Source of the DNA: JAUXEH01 sp965602945
GTDB lineage: Bacteria; Acidobacteriota; Aminicenantia; Aminicenantales; Aminicenantaceae
Length of the DNA stretch: 22,174 nucleotides
Direction of reading: 5' to 3'
NCBI GenBank assembly: GCA_965602945.1
Contig: CBFDBC010000033.1
Location: forward strand, 1 to 22,174
The notes below the pieces were generated by a model. The model had not been told where the DNA came from. It did no database searches and saw nothing but the letters and a program-made list of their open reading frames with translations. Shown here piece after piece: positions 6,241-13,945 of the stretch (position 1 is the stretch's first letter; each line of letters begins with the position of its first letter). A program made the translations under genes and the position numbers.

Positions 6241-9069
6241 AGCACGCGCACCGCCAAGTTCTCCGCCGGTGTGCTTCCGTTTCTCCTCCTCGGCCTCCTG
6301 GCCGTCCCCCCTGTGTCTCCCGCTGCCTCCTCAGAAAACGCCGCCCTGTGGGGATCTGTTCATTCCTCCGAGGGCGCGGCCCTGGTCGGTGTGCATCTGA
6401 GCCTCCAGCCAAACTCTAACCCCCGTTCCCTCCGCATCGAATCATCCGGGGATGGGACCTTCCAGATCACCGGGCTTGCGCCCGGACGCTACACGCTCCT
6501 GATCGAGCACAAGGGATACTGGTCCTATTCCTGCGACGACCTTTTCCTGGACCCCGGAGCAACCCTCCACTTGAGGATAACCCTCAGTCCCTCTCAGAGC
6601 GATCTGCCTTCGACCTCCCGTCGTGTGGCCGTGGATCACACCTGGAACGCCCATCAGACCGTGCTGGACAGAACCATGATCCAAGGCCTTCCCGTGGCAC
6701 ACAACCCCTGGGCCCTTGTGGAAAACCTGGACCTCTCCGCCACATCCAACCGCATCGATGTGGGGGGGCTGTACAGCGGGATCCCGGCCCTTTTCAGCGC
6801 CCGGGGCGGGACCAGCTGGACCCAGAGCTCCTACCAGCTGAACGGCATGGACATAAGCGATCCGTACGGCACCGGACGCCCCCTGCTCTACCCCGATTTT
6901 TACAGCCTGGAGTACACACAGCTTATCAACGGGGGACTCCCCTCCTCCGCCGTATCCCCGGGAGGTATCTTCAACCTCATGACGCCTGAAGGAGGAGACT
7001 CTTTCCACGGCAGTGTGTCGGCCTTTTATATCAACCACAGCCTGCAGGCATCCAACATCTCACCTCAGCTCGAGCAGGAGGGCCTGTCCGAGAGCAACGG
7101 TTTTCACTACATGATGGACGGGAACGCCCGTGTCTCCGGGCCCCTGATCCCGCAGAAGCTCCGCTTTTTTTCCTCTTTCTCGGCCTTCGACCTCTCCCGC
7201 GATATCGCGGAATTCGAGGAACACGACCGATCCCGCCTGCTGTCCGGAACGTTCGGCCTCACCTACCTCACCGGGGGTGGGAGGTTGCGCTTCCTCTGGA
7301 CCGGCCAGAAGCTGGGCCATGATTCCTACGGCGCACAGCGCGGGATCCCCTTTTCCGCCACGAACAACCGCACCGAGGTGTTCAACGCAGCGCAACTCCT
7401 CTGGGACACCCGCCTGCGCCCCAACCATTCCCTACGTCTGGGATTGAGCTATGCCCGAGGGGACATCCGTTCCGAGTTCCAGGAGGACATCCCCGGCCCC
7501 CACGGTACGGATATCTTCCTCCAGACCCCCAGCGGCGCTGCTCCCCTGGCATCAGAGGACCTGCGGCAGTCTCTCACGCTCGACCTCAGGGGGGACCTGT
7601 GGCTGGAATCTGTGCTGGGAGCACGGCACCGCCTACAGTACGGCCTTTCCTGGCAGAACTCGGCGGCCGTTTCTCATATGGAAATCTGGGAGGATATACA
7701 CCTCCGCTTCCATGAGGAGCGCTCCCAGGAGGTGGTTTTCTACAACACACCCCTGCAGCACCTAGAATCCGGGCGGCAGTGGAGTCTTTTCGTACAGGAC
7801 AGCATGGTGTTTCCGGGTCTTTTTTCTTTCTACGCCGGCCTGAACCTGAGCGGAAGCAAAGGCTGGGTCCCGGGCCGGGACGACGCCTTCTCCGCTCCGA
7901 TTCCCGATCAAGGCCCCGCTCCGGAAGCAAGCGGAGAGATCGCATGGCTCAACCTCGCCCCACGGCTGGGGGTCAGCATTCCCTTGACCAAGAGTCGGAC
8001 CACGGCACTCAAAATATCCTATGCCCGCTACTATTACTCCCTCCCCCTGTCCTATCTCACACACGGCAATCCGGATGCCCTGTCGGGCCTGGCTTATGCC
8101 TGGGATGACGCCAACCGGGACGGAGCCTACCAGGATGGGGAGGCAGGCCGGCTGCTCAGGCGGGAAGGCCCTTTCTTCGGCCGCATCGATCCCGATATCA
8201 AACGACCTCGCACAGACGAGATCAGCATCAGTTACATCGCCAGCTTCGGGAAGAGCTGGTCCTTCGCCCTCTCCGGCTTCACACGCAACACGCGATACCT
8301 GGTACACAACCTGAATGTCGGGGTACCCTTCGATGCCTATACACCGGAATACCACATCGACTCAGGCGATGACAGGGTCGCCAACACCTACGACGACCTC
8401 ATCTTCACGGTCTTCAACCAGGATCCAGAATCCCTGGGACAGGACATGTACCTGCTCACTAATGTCGAGCCAGAGACGCGCAACACGGTCTACTTCGGCG
8501 CAGATCTCAACCTGGTCAAACGGTTCGGCGACAGGCTCACCTTTTTCCTGTCCCTGACCGCGATCCAGGCGGACGGCCACACCAACCCGGGGAACACGGA
8601 GCACGAGAATGACGATGGGGTGGTCGGAGATCTTTTCCACAACCCGAACAACCTGATCAATGCGGGAGGAAGGGTCCGGTTCGACCGGGCATACACGGCC
8701 CGTCTCGGGATCGACTACCTGGCGCCCTATGACATCAGGCTGGGCCTGGTCATCAAATACTATGACGGGCAGCCTTTTGCCCGCAAGATCATCATCGAGG
8801 GTTTCAACCAGGGCCCCATCTACATCCAAGCCAATCCCAGGGGAGCGTCCCGGTATGAATACAACAACACCATGGACGCCAGGATCGAGAAGATCCTGCG
8901 CTTGGGAAGCTCAGCCAGGTTGAGGATCATCCTGGACGGATTCAACATCATGAACCGCAGCCTGGCGACCGAGGAAAACGAGTGGACAGGACCGGAATAT
9001 CCCCTGCGCTATGCCACCGAGATCCAGTCTCCCCGGATATTCCGTTTGGGCCTGGCGTTTGAATTCTAA
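6238..9069 (+). CDS. TonB-dependent receptor with carboxypeptidase-regulatory-like domain
   Basis: An outer-membrane active transporter or receptor of 943 residues, counted from the CTG at 6238. The N-terminus (MSTRTAKFSAG, then a Leu-rich core to VSPAAS) is a normal signal peptide. Residues about 35-105 form a carboxypeptidase-regulatory-like beta domain (GSVHSSEGAALVG ... GDGTFQITGLAPGRYTLLIE). The plug follows (about 135-260, with ARGGTSW, YQLNGMDISDPYG and SPGGIFNLMTPEGGD). The rest is a beta-barrel ending in aromatic-rich FRLGLAFEF. One barrel loop contains a textbook EF-hand loop, DANRDGAYQDGE (Asp624 to Glu635), and another is acidic (DSGDDR...YDD). The ligand cannot be predicted: no SusD partner, siderophore gene or TonB/ExbBD lies in the window. 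Nine bases separate its stop from the membrane Fe-S oxidoreductase gene, so the two are probably co-transcribed. Confidence 0.85.
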   Translation: MSTRTAKFSAGVLPFLLLGLLAVPPVSPAASSENAALWGSVHSSEGAALVGVHLSLQPNSNPRSLRIESSGDGTFQITGLAPGRYTLLIEHKGYWSYSCDDLFLDPGATLHLRITLSPSQSDLPSTSRRVAVDHTWNAHQTVLDRTMIQGLPVAHNPWALVENLDLSATSNRIDVGGLYSGIPALFSARGGTSWTQSSYQLNGMDISDPYGTGRPLLYPDFYSLEYTQLINGGLPSSAVSPGGIFNLMTPEGGDSFHGSVSAFYINHSLQASNISPQLEQEGLSESNGFHYMMDGNARVSGPLIPQKLRFFSSFSAFDLSRDIAEFEEHDRSRLLSGTFGLTYLTGGGRLRFLWTGQKLGHDSYGAQRGIPFSATNNRTEVFNAAQLLWDTRLRPNHSLRLGLSYARGDIRSEFQEDIPGPHGTDIFLQTPSGAAPLASEDLRQSLTLDLRGDLWLESVLGARHRLQYGLSWQNSAAVSHMEIWEDIHLRFHEERSQEVVFYNTPLQHLESGRQWSLFVQDSMVFPGLFSFYAGLNLSGSKGWVPGRDDAFSAPIPDQGPAPEASGEIAWLNLAPRLGVSIPLTKSRTTALKISYARYYYSLPLSYLTHGNPDALSGLAYAWDDANRDGAYQDGEAGRLLRREGPFFGRIDPDIKRPRTDEISISYIASFGKSWSFALSGFTRNTRYLVHNLNVGVPFDAYTPEYHIDSGDDRVANTYDDLIFTVFNQDPESLGQDMYLLTNVEPETRNTVYFGADLNLVKRFGDRLTFFLSLTAIQADGHTNPGNTEHENDDGVVGDLFHNPNNLINAGGRVRFDRAYTARLGIDYLAPYDIRLGLVIKYYDGQPFARKIIIEGFNQGPIYIQANPRGASRYEYNNTMDARIEKILRLGSSARLRIILDGFNIMNRSLATEENEWTGPEYPLRYATEIQSPRIFRLGLAFEF

Positions 9070-9078
9070 GGAGGAATC

Positions 9079-11094
9079 ATGCTGACTTCACTGGGAAAAG
9101 GGATCTTTGCACTGATCATACTCCTCACCTCTGTCGGTTTTTTCATCCCGGTTATCCACCGTATCCTGATCATCAGATCGGGACAGCCCGACAAGCGGTT
9201 CGGGCATCTGGGCCGGAGGCTCGGTTCGGCGCTCTCCAAAATCCTGCTGCAGCGCTGCACTTTGAAGAACGAACGTGTGTTTTCCGGTTTCATGCATGTC
9301 TTCATTTTTTACGGGGCGCTGACCTTCGACACCATGACGCTGAACCATACCCTGGAGGGCTTTTTCCCAGATTTTTACCTTTTCGGCGACACCGGCTTAG
9401 GCCTGTTCTTCTCCCTGATGGTCAATGTGTTCGCCGTCCTGGTGCTGGTCGGTGTCCTGTTCTTCGCATTCCGGCGCTTCATCCTCAGGCCCAAGGCCTA
9501 TGCCACGACCCCGATGGATTCACTCATCATCTATGGCGCGCTGACCCTGGTGACCCTGAGTTACATGTACTTCGAAGTGTTCGCCATCGCCCATCACCCC
9601 GCAACAGAGCGGCTTGCGTTCCTGGGCGGCGCGCTTTCCAGAGGCCTGACAGCAGGGATGTCGGCCGCATCCGTCACTCTTCACCTCCACATCGCCTGGT
9701 GGCTGCACATCCTGCTGGTCTACGGATTCATCGTCTACGTCCCGCACTCCAAATACTTCCACATGTTCGCCGGGTCCTTCAACCTGCTCGTCACCCGAGA
9801 CATGCCCATGGGCGAGCTGAAGGCTTTGGATATCGAGAACTCCGAGGTATTCGGCATAGAGAAAGGCCTGGATTACACGTGGAAAGACCTGCTCGACTCC
9901 TTCGCCTGCATGGAGTGCGGCCGCTGCCAGGACGCCTGCCCCGCTTTTGCCAGCGACAAGCCCCTCTCACCCAAAATGATCATATTCAACCTGAAGGAAC
10001 ACCTGCTGCAGGCGGGCCCGAAGTATAAGAACCGGGACCGCGAATCCCTTAAACCTTTGATGGACGGGGTATTCACACCCGACGAGATCTGGACCTGCAC
10101 CACCTGCGGCGCCTGTATGCACGTCTGCCCGGTGGAGATCGAGCATATTCCCAAGATCGTGGGGGCACGGCAGGGGCAGGTGCTGATGGAGAGCAAGTTC
10201 CCGGGAGAGCTAAACGCATTCTTCCGGAACATGGAGACCAACTCCAATCCCTGGGGCATCGGGTTCTCGGACCGGGCGGCCTGGGCGGAAGGCCTGAACG
10301 TCAAGCTGATGAGTGAGACACCCCAGGCCGACTATCTGTTCTGGGTGGGATGTGCCGGTTCGTTCGATGAGGAGGGAAAGAAGATCTCACAGGCGATGGC
10401 GTCCATCCTGCAGAGGGCCCGGATCGACTTCGCCATCCTGGGGGCCGAGGAGAAATGCTGCGGGGATTCGGCCCGCCGCCTGGGCAACGAGTACCTCTTT
10501 CAGATGCAGGCTGCCGAGAACATCCTGGCCTTCCACACCTTTGGTGTCCAGCGCATCATAACGATCTGCCCGCACGGCTACAACACCTTCAAAAATGAGT
10601 ACCCGGCTCTCCTGCCGCTTCTGCCCGATCTGCCGGCCGAGGCGAAGGAGTCCTACAGCCGCATAGAGATCATCCACCACACTCAGCTCATCGCCGAACT
10701 CCTGCGCGAAGGCAAGATCCATCTGAACTCGGGCAAAGACCTGTCCCTGACCTATCACGACTCCTGCTATTTGGGGAGGCACAACGGTATCATCAAGGAA
10801 CCTCGCGAGATCCTGTCTCGAGTGGACGGCACCAGGCTGAAGGAACTCCCCCGGTGCCGGGAACACAGCTTCTGCTGCGGGGCCGGGGGCGGGCTGATGT
10901 GGACGGAAGAGTCCCTGGGAAAACGGATCAATCACATGCGCACGGAAGAGGTCATCTCAGCCTCCCCGGACCTGGCCGTCACATCATGTCCTTTCTGCCA
11001 GACCATGCTCCTGGACGGCCTCAAGGACAAGGAAGCGGCCCACATCAAGGTCAAAGATATCGCCCAGCTGGTGGCTGAATCCCTGGCCGATTAG
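9079..11094 (+). CDS. Membrane heme/Fe-S/CCG-domain oxidoreductase, ETF:(methyl)menaquinone oxidoreductase-like
   Basis: The 671-residue product begins with a membrane domain of about five helices (about 8-28, 70-95, 108-140, 150-175, 205-225). It has histidines placed as b-heme ligands (for example FMHVF, His73, and HLHIAWWLH), like the NarI/HdrE type. Two 4Fe-4S motifs follow: CMECGRCQDACP (277-288) and CTTCGACMHVCP (340-351). Next come two CCG domains: CAG...KCCGDS (Cys460, Cys461) with a degenerate CPHG end, and SCYLGRH...FCCGAGGG with SCPFCQT. This order matches the FadF/EMO family, which passes electrons from electron-transfer flavoprotein to the menaquinone pool. HdrD-type or GlpC-like proteins are relatives. 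No etfAB or acyl-CoA dehydrogenase gene is in the window. AAGGAGG precedes the ATG at ideal spacing. Function is inferred from architecture. Confidence 0.85.
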   Translation: MLTSLGKGIFALIILLTSVGFFIPVIHRILIIRSGQPDKRFGHLGRRLGSALSKILLQRCTLKNERVFSGFMHVFIFYGALTFDTMTLNHTLEGFFPDFYLFGDTGLGLFFSLMVNVFAVLVLVGVLFFAFRRFILRPKAYATTPMDSLIIYGALTLVTLSYMYFEVFAIAHHPATERLAFLGGALSRGLTAGMSAASVTLHLHIAWWLHILLVYGFIVYVPHSKYFHMFAGSFNLLVTRDMPMGELKALDIENSEVFGIEKGLDYTWKDLLDSFACMECGRCQDACPAFASDKPLSPKMIIFNLKEHLLQAGPKYKNRDRESLKPLMDGVFTPDEIWTCTTCGACMHVCPVEIEHIPKIVGARQGQVLMESKFPGELNAFFRNMETNSNPWGIGFSDRAAWAEGLNVKLMSETPQADYLFWVGCAGSFDEEGKKISQAMASILQRARIDFAILGAEEKCCGDSARRLGNEYLFQMQAAENILAFHTFGVQRIITICPHGYNTFKNEYPALLPLLPDLPAEAKESYSRIEIIHHTQLIAELLREGKIHLNSGKDLSLTYHDSCYLGRHNGIIKEPREILSRVDGTRLKELPRCREHSFCCGAGGGLMWTEESLGKRINHMRTEEVISASPDLAVTSCPFCQTMLLDGLKDKEAAHIKVKDIAQLVAESLAD

Positions 11095-11112
11095 GCGCAG
11101 AACCAGGCTCCC

Positions 11113-12150
11113 TCAGGAAAGTATGCCCTGAAGGGCGGAGATGGCGAGGTCCACGTCCTCATCGCCGACATCCTTGTTGGTCACGAAACGGATCCCCTGA
11201 GGGACTGGCAGGGCCAATATCCCGCGTGCCTTGAGCTCTTCCAGTAACTCCGGGGCCGTCAGCCGGGGATGTTCGAAACCGAAGATGATGATGTCCGTCT
11301 CCACCTCTGCGGGATCGAGCCGGATCCCTGGGAGCTGGTGGATGCCTAGAGCCAACCGCTGAGCCCGGGCATGATCCTCTGCAAGCCGGTCCACCATGGT
11401 GTTCAAGGCGATAAGACCGGGCGCGGCCAGCACGCCGACCTGACGCATCCCGCCCCCCAGAGCTTTGCGGACCCTCCGGCCGTGTGTGATGAAGTCTTCC
11501 GGCCCCACAAGCATCGATCCCACCGGTGCGGACAATCCCTTGGAGAGACAGAACATCACAGAGTCAGCCGTCGCCGCATACTCACGCACCGGGACACCCG
11601 ATGCGACACTGGCGTTGAACAGACGAGCCCCATCCAGGTGGACACGGATCCCGAACCGGTCCGCCGTCTCGCGTATAGCCGCAAGGTTTTCCAGGGGGAC
11701 CACGGCGCCGCCCCAGTTGTTATGGGAGTTCTCCACACAGATCAGCGAGGTGCGCGGCAGGTGCACGGTTCCCGGTTTGATGTTCCGCTCCACCTCCTGG
11801 GGGTCCATTGCGCCGCGCCGTGACGGCAGCGGCCTCGGGTTGACCCGGGCGATGAAGGTCATGTGGGTGGATTCCATGTTGTATATGTGGGAGCGGGCTT
11901 CAACGATCACTTCGTCCAGCTCCTGGGTCCAGGACTTGACGGCTACCGCGTTCCCCATAGTCCCGGAAGGAAAGTAAAGGCCGGCTTCCTTACCCAGTTT
12001 ATCGGCCGCCAGACGCTCCAGCTCCTGAACGGTGGGGTCGTCACCCAGGACATCGTCGCCCACCACGGCCTCGGCCATGGCCCGGCGCATCTCCGGAGTG
12101 GGACGGGTCACAGTATCGCTGCGAAAATCGGAATATCGATCCGTGTTCAT
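11113..12150 (-). CDS. ltaE: Low-specificity L-threonine aldolase
   Basis: A PLP enzyme of fold type I, 345 residues, cleaving L-threonine or allo-threonine to glycine and acetaldehyde. It begins DFRSDTVTRPTPEMR, the family hallmark, and includes GDDVLGDDPTVQELE, the phosphate-contacting FPSGTMGN, a HLDGARLFNA segment that positions the PLP ring, and FCLSKGLSAPVGS with the Schiff-base Lys204. Length matches the family. An upstream ATG at 12159 abuts the GAGGAG ribosome binding site with no spacing, so the ATG at 12150, nine bases from it, is the better start. The gene converges with the Fe-S oxidoreductase gene across only 18 bases. It has its own strong promoter and no co-directional neighbour. 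Confidence 0.93.
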   Translation of the reverse strand: MNTDRYSDFRSDTVTRPTPEMRRAMAEAVVGDDVLGDDPTVQELERLAADKLGKEAGLYFPSGTMGNAVAVKSWTQELDEVIVEARSHIYNMESTHMTFIARVNPRPLPSRRGAMDPQEVERNIKPGTVHLPRTSLICVENSHNNWGGAVVPLENLAAIRETADRFGIRVHLDGARLFNASVASGVPVREYAATADSVMFCLSKGLSAPVGSMLVGPEDFITHGRRVRKALGGGMRQVGVLAAPGLIALNTMVDRLAEDHARAQRLALGIHQLPGIRLDPAEVETDIIIFGFEHPRLTAPELLEELKARGILALPVPQGIRFVTNKDVGDEDVDLAISALQGILS

Positions 12151-12182
12151 TTGTATCATCTCCTCATGCGGTTGTGCCGGTC

Positions 12183-12211
12183 ATTATATGCCATCCTCCC
12201 CTCCGTATCAA
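12183..12211 (-). promoter_or_regulatory. Strong sigma-70 promoter of the threonine aldolase gene
   Basis: On the minus strand TTGATA (12211-12206, 5/6) and a perfect TATAAT (12188-12183) are separated by exactly 17 bases. Transcription should start near 12176, giving a leader of about 25 bases that holds the GAGGAG ribosome binding site. Confidence 0.7.
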
Positions 12212-12297
12212 TCCTTCAGGCAACTCTGCATTTCCCAAATCGTGTTGATTATTATCCAGCCGGATTCTTATTTATAATCGCCATTTTTTACCCTTCG

Positions 12298-12330
12298 GGC
12301 GAGCCGGGGTTAGGCTGGTTAGGGCTCGCC
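12298..12330. repeat. Perfect 8-bp inverted repeat
   Basis: GGCGAGCC (12298-12305) and GGCTCGCC (12323-12330) surround a 17-base loop that itself contains two copies of GGTTAGG. A T-run precedes it on the plus strand (12283-12289), on the wrong side for an intrinsic terminator in either direction. It may belong to a dispersed intergenic repeat. Confidence 0.5.
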
Positions 12331-12380
12331 ACATCGGCATTGTTGAGACAATCTCGACTCATTAATAATCCAGGTGAGAT

Positions 12381-12437
12381 CAGTCGGGTAAGCTGATAAG
12401 GAAGCCATCCGGGCTGACGTTTCAGCTTGCCGGACTG
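12381..12437. repeat. 16-bp imperfect inverted repeat with nested hairpin
   Basis: The arm at 12381-12396 pairs with 12422-12437: 14 Watson-Crick pairs, one G-T wobble and one G-G mismatch. The 25-base loop contains a smaller stem, AGCC (12403-12406) with GGCT (12412-12415). No T-run follows. The length and nesting suggest a structured RNA leader, a small RNA, or a REP/MITE-like element rather than a terminator. Confidence 0.5.
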
Positions 12438-12482
12438 TTGCTTTATCACAGGTTTGGAAATACTTCCGTAACCCTTTCCCGG

Positions 12483-12511
12483 TTTACTTGGTTATTATTC
12501 TATGGTATAGA
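12483..12511 (+). promoter_or_regulatory. Possible promoter of the PASTA-rpe operon
   Basis: TTTACT (12483-12488, 4/6) and TATAGA (12506-12511, 4/6) are separated by 17 bases, about 50 bases before the first start codon of the long plus-strand gene run. The match is moderate, but the position is right and no better candidate is visible downstream. Confidence 0.4.
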
Positions 12512-12560
12512 TATGTGTGGAAAGAACAGAAAACAATAACGGGTTATGATGACATAGATT

Positions 12561-13274
12561 ATGCCGAAAAAGCTGTACAGCACGCTGCTATTTTTCCTGC
12601 TTCTCCTCAATGCCTTCTTTTTAACCGCCGTCGTTTCCTTCCAGGTGACCAAAAGCGGCGAGGTAGCCTCTGTCCCGGATCTTTCGGGAAAAACCTTTGA
12701 AAGCGCCCGCACAGAACTGCAGGACCAGAAGCTCATCCTGGTCCAGAGCGGGATCGAACTGCACACCCGGTACGAAAAAGGCCAGATCATCGCACAGACT
12801 CCGGCACCTGAAACAAAACTGCCGCTCTACAGCGAAATCAAAGTGGTTGTCAGCGCAGGAAAAGAAAAGGTCACGGCACCGGATTTCATCGGCCGCTCCC
12901 TGCAGGCCATCATGCCGACGCTCAGTCAGTCCGGGCTGCGCGCGGGCACTGTCACGCACGTGCATTCCCAGCGCTATTCCGCGGGCCGTATATTCGCGCA
13001 GTTCCCCCTCCCGGACCTCGAGGTCCCCATCCAGACCCAGATCAATTTTCTGGTCAGTGAGGGAGAAGAGGAATCGCAGTACCTCATGCCCGACCTCCTG
13101 GGCAAAAGGCTCGCTCAGGTGCGCCCCCGGCTGGAAGATATGGGCTTCCGCTTGGGCCCGGTCCGCCGGCGTTATTACCGGGGATATGAACCCGGGATCA
13201 TCATCGATCAGATGCCTCGGCAGGGAGCGACCATCAAAAAAAGGAACACCATCATCTTGGAGGTCACAAAATAA
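12561..13274 (+). CDS. Membrane-anchored three-PASTA-domain protein without a kinase domain
   Basis: The 237-residue product has a short basic cytoplasmic head (MPKK), one transmembrane helix (about 8-27), and three PASTA repeats outside: about 37-100 (VPDLSGKTFESA...), 102-170 (APDFIGRSLQAI...) and 174-237 (MPDLLGKRLAQV...). Each ends in an IxVxxG- or LEVTK-like strand. PASTA repeats bind muropeptide or beta-lactam-type ligands in PrkC/PknB kinases and some penicillin-binding proteins, but neither a kinase nor a transpeptidase domain is present. It overlaps rpe by one base (TAATG), so the two are translationally coupled. PASTA next to rpe recalls prkC-rsgA-rpe in Bacillus. It could be a scaffold or peptidoglycan-tethering protein, or the detached sensor of a kinase encoded elsewhere. 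The start lacks a clear Shine-Dalgarno. Confidence 0.85.
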   Translation: MPKKLYSTLLFFLLLLNAFFLTAVVSFQVTKSGEVASVPDLSGKTFESARTELQDQKLILVQSGIELHTRYEKGQIIAQTPAPETKLPLYSEIKVVVSAGKEKVTAPDFIGRSLQAIMPTLSQSGLRAGTVTHVHSQRYSAGRIFAQFPLPDLEVPIQTQINFLVSEGEEESQYLMPDLLGKRLAQVRPRLEDMGFRLGPVRRRYYRGYEPGIIIDQMPRQGATIKKRNTIILEVTK

Positions 13275-13945
13275 TGGCCCAGATCGCTCCTTCCATCCTG
13301 TCAGCGGATTTCACAAGGATCGCGGAGGCGGTGCAGTGGGTGGAACAGGCGGGCGCGGATGTCGTCCATGTGGACATCATGGACGGCCATTTTGTCCCTA
13401 GCCTGACTTTCGGCCCTCAGCTGGTAGCCGCACTGAGAAATGCCACCTCGCTTCCCATCGACGTCCATCTCATGGTGGAGAACCCGCGGGACTTCGTCCC
13501 GAGTTTTCAGGAGGCGGGGGCCGACTGGATATCCATCCACATCGAGGCGACCGCACACCTGCATAAGGATATCACCCACATCAAGGAATTAGGCTGCAGG
13601 GCCGGGCTGGCATTGAATCCGGCCACACCCATCCATCTCATGAACGAGATCATCAGCGAGCTGGACTTCATCCTGCTCATGACGGTGAACCCAGGCTGGG
13701 GGGGACAGAAATTGATCCCCTCAACCCTGTCCAAGATATCTCAGCTCAAGAGCTGGATCAGCGGACAAAAACTCGACATCCCGATCGAAGTGGACGGCGG
13801 GATCAAATTTGAAAACATGAAGGATTTTGTCCGGAACGGCGCAGACATATTGGTCATCGGATCCGGGATCTTCAAGAGCGGGGACCCCAAAGCGGAAATG
13901 GTAAGGATCAGGCAGGAAATGGATCGATTGAAGGATGCTTCATGA
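13274..13945 (+). CDS. rpe: Ribulose-phosphate 3-epimerase
   Basis: A TIM-barrel enzyme of 223 residues interconverting D-ribulose 5-phosphate and D-xylulose 5-phosphate in the pentose phosphate pathway. It opens with IAPSILSADF. The metal and catalytic set is visible: His32 and Asp34 in VHVDIMDGHFVPSL, His65 in DVHLMVENP, and Asp174 in EVDGGI. The MTVNPGWGGQ loop and the phosphate-binding IGSGIF complete the signature. Length is normal. It begins inside the stop codon of the PASTA gene and its own stop overlaps the next start (ATGA), so all three genes are translationally coupled. Confidence 0.96.
   Translation: MAQIAPSILSADFTRIAEAVQWVEQAGADVVHVDIMDGHFVPSLTFGPQLVAALRNATSLPIDVHLMVENPRDFVPSFQEAGADWISIHIEATAHLHKDITHIKELGCRAGLALNPATPIHLMNEIISELDFILLMTVNPGWGGQKLIPSTLSKISQLKSWISGQKLDIPIEVDGGIKFENMKDFVRNGADILVIGSGIFKSGDPKAEMVRIRQEMDRLKDAS

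Larger units (their letters stand above)
12212..12482. other. AT-rich intergenic stretch with two inverted repeats and no credible gene
   Basis: Between the threonine aldolase promoter and the PASTA-gene promoter the sequence is visibly richer in A and T than the flanking genes and is open in places. I recognise no protein in any frame. Its only clear contents are the inverted repeats at 12298-12330 and 12381-12437. No tRNA-like or IS-like sequence was seen. Confidence 0.5.

Noticed and set aside
12298..12330. Intrinsic terminator for either flanking gene
   Set aside because: The only T-run lies on the plus strand before the stem, the wrong side for both directions, and both adjacent genes point away from it.
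11863..12396. Plus-strand open frame running from inside the threonine aldolase gene into the intergenic region
   Set aside because: Most of it is antisense to ltaE, and the tail reads through two inverted-repeat regions without any known motif.
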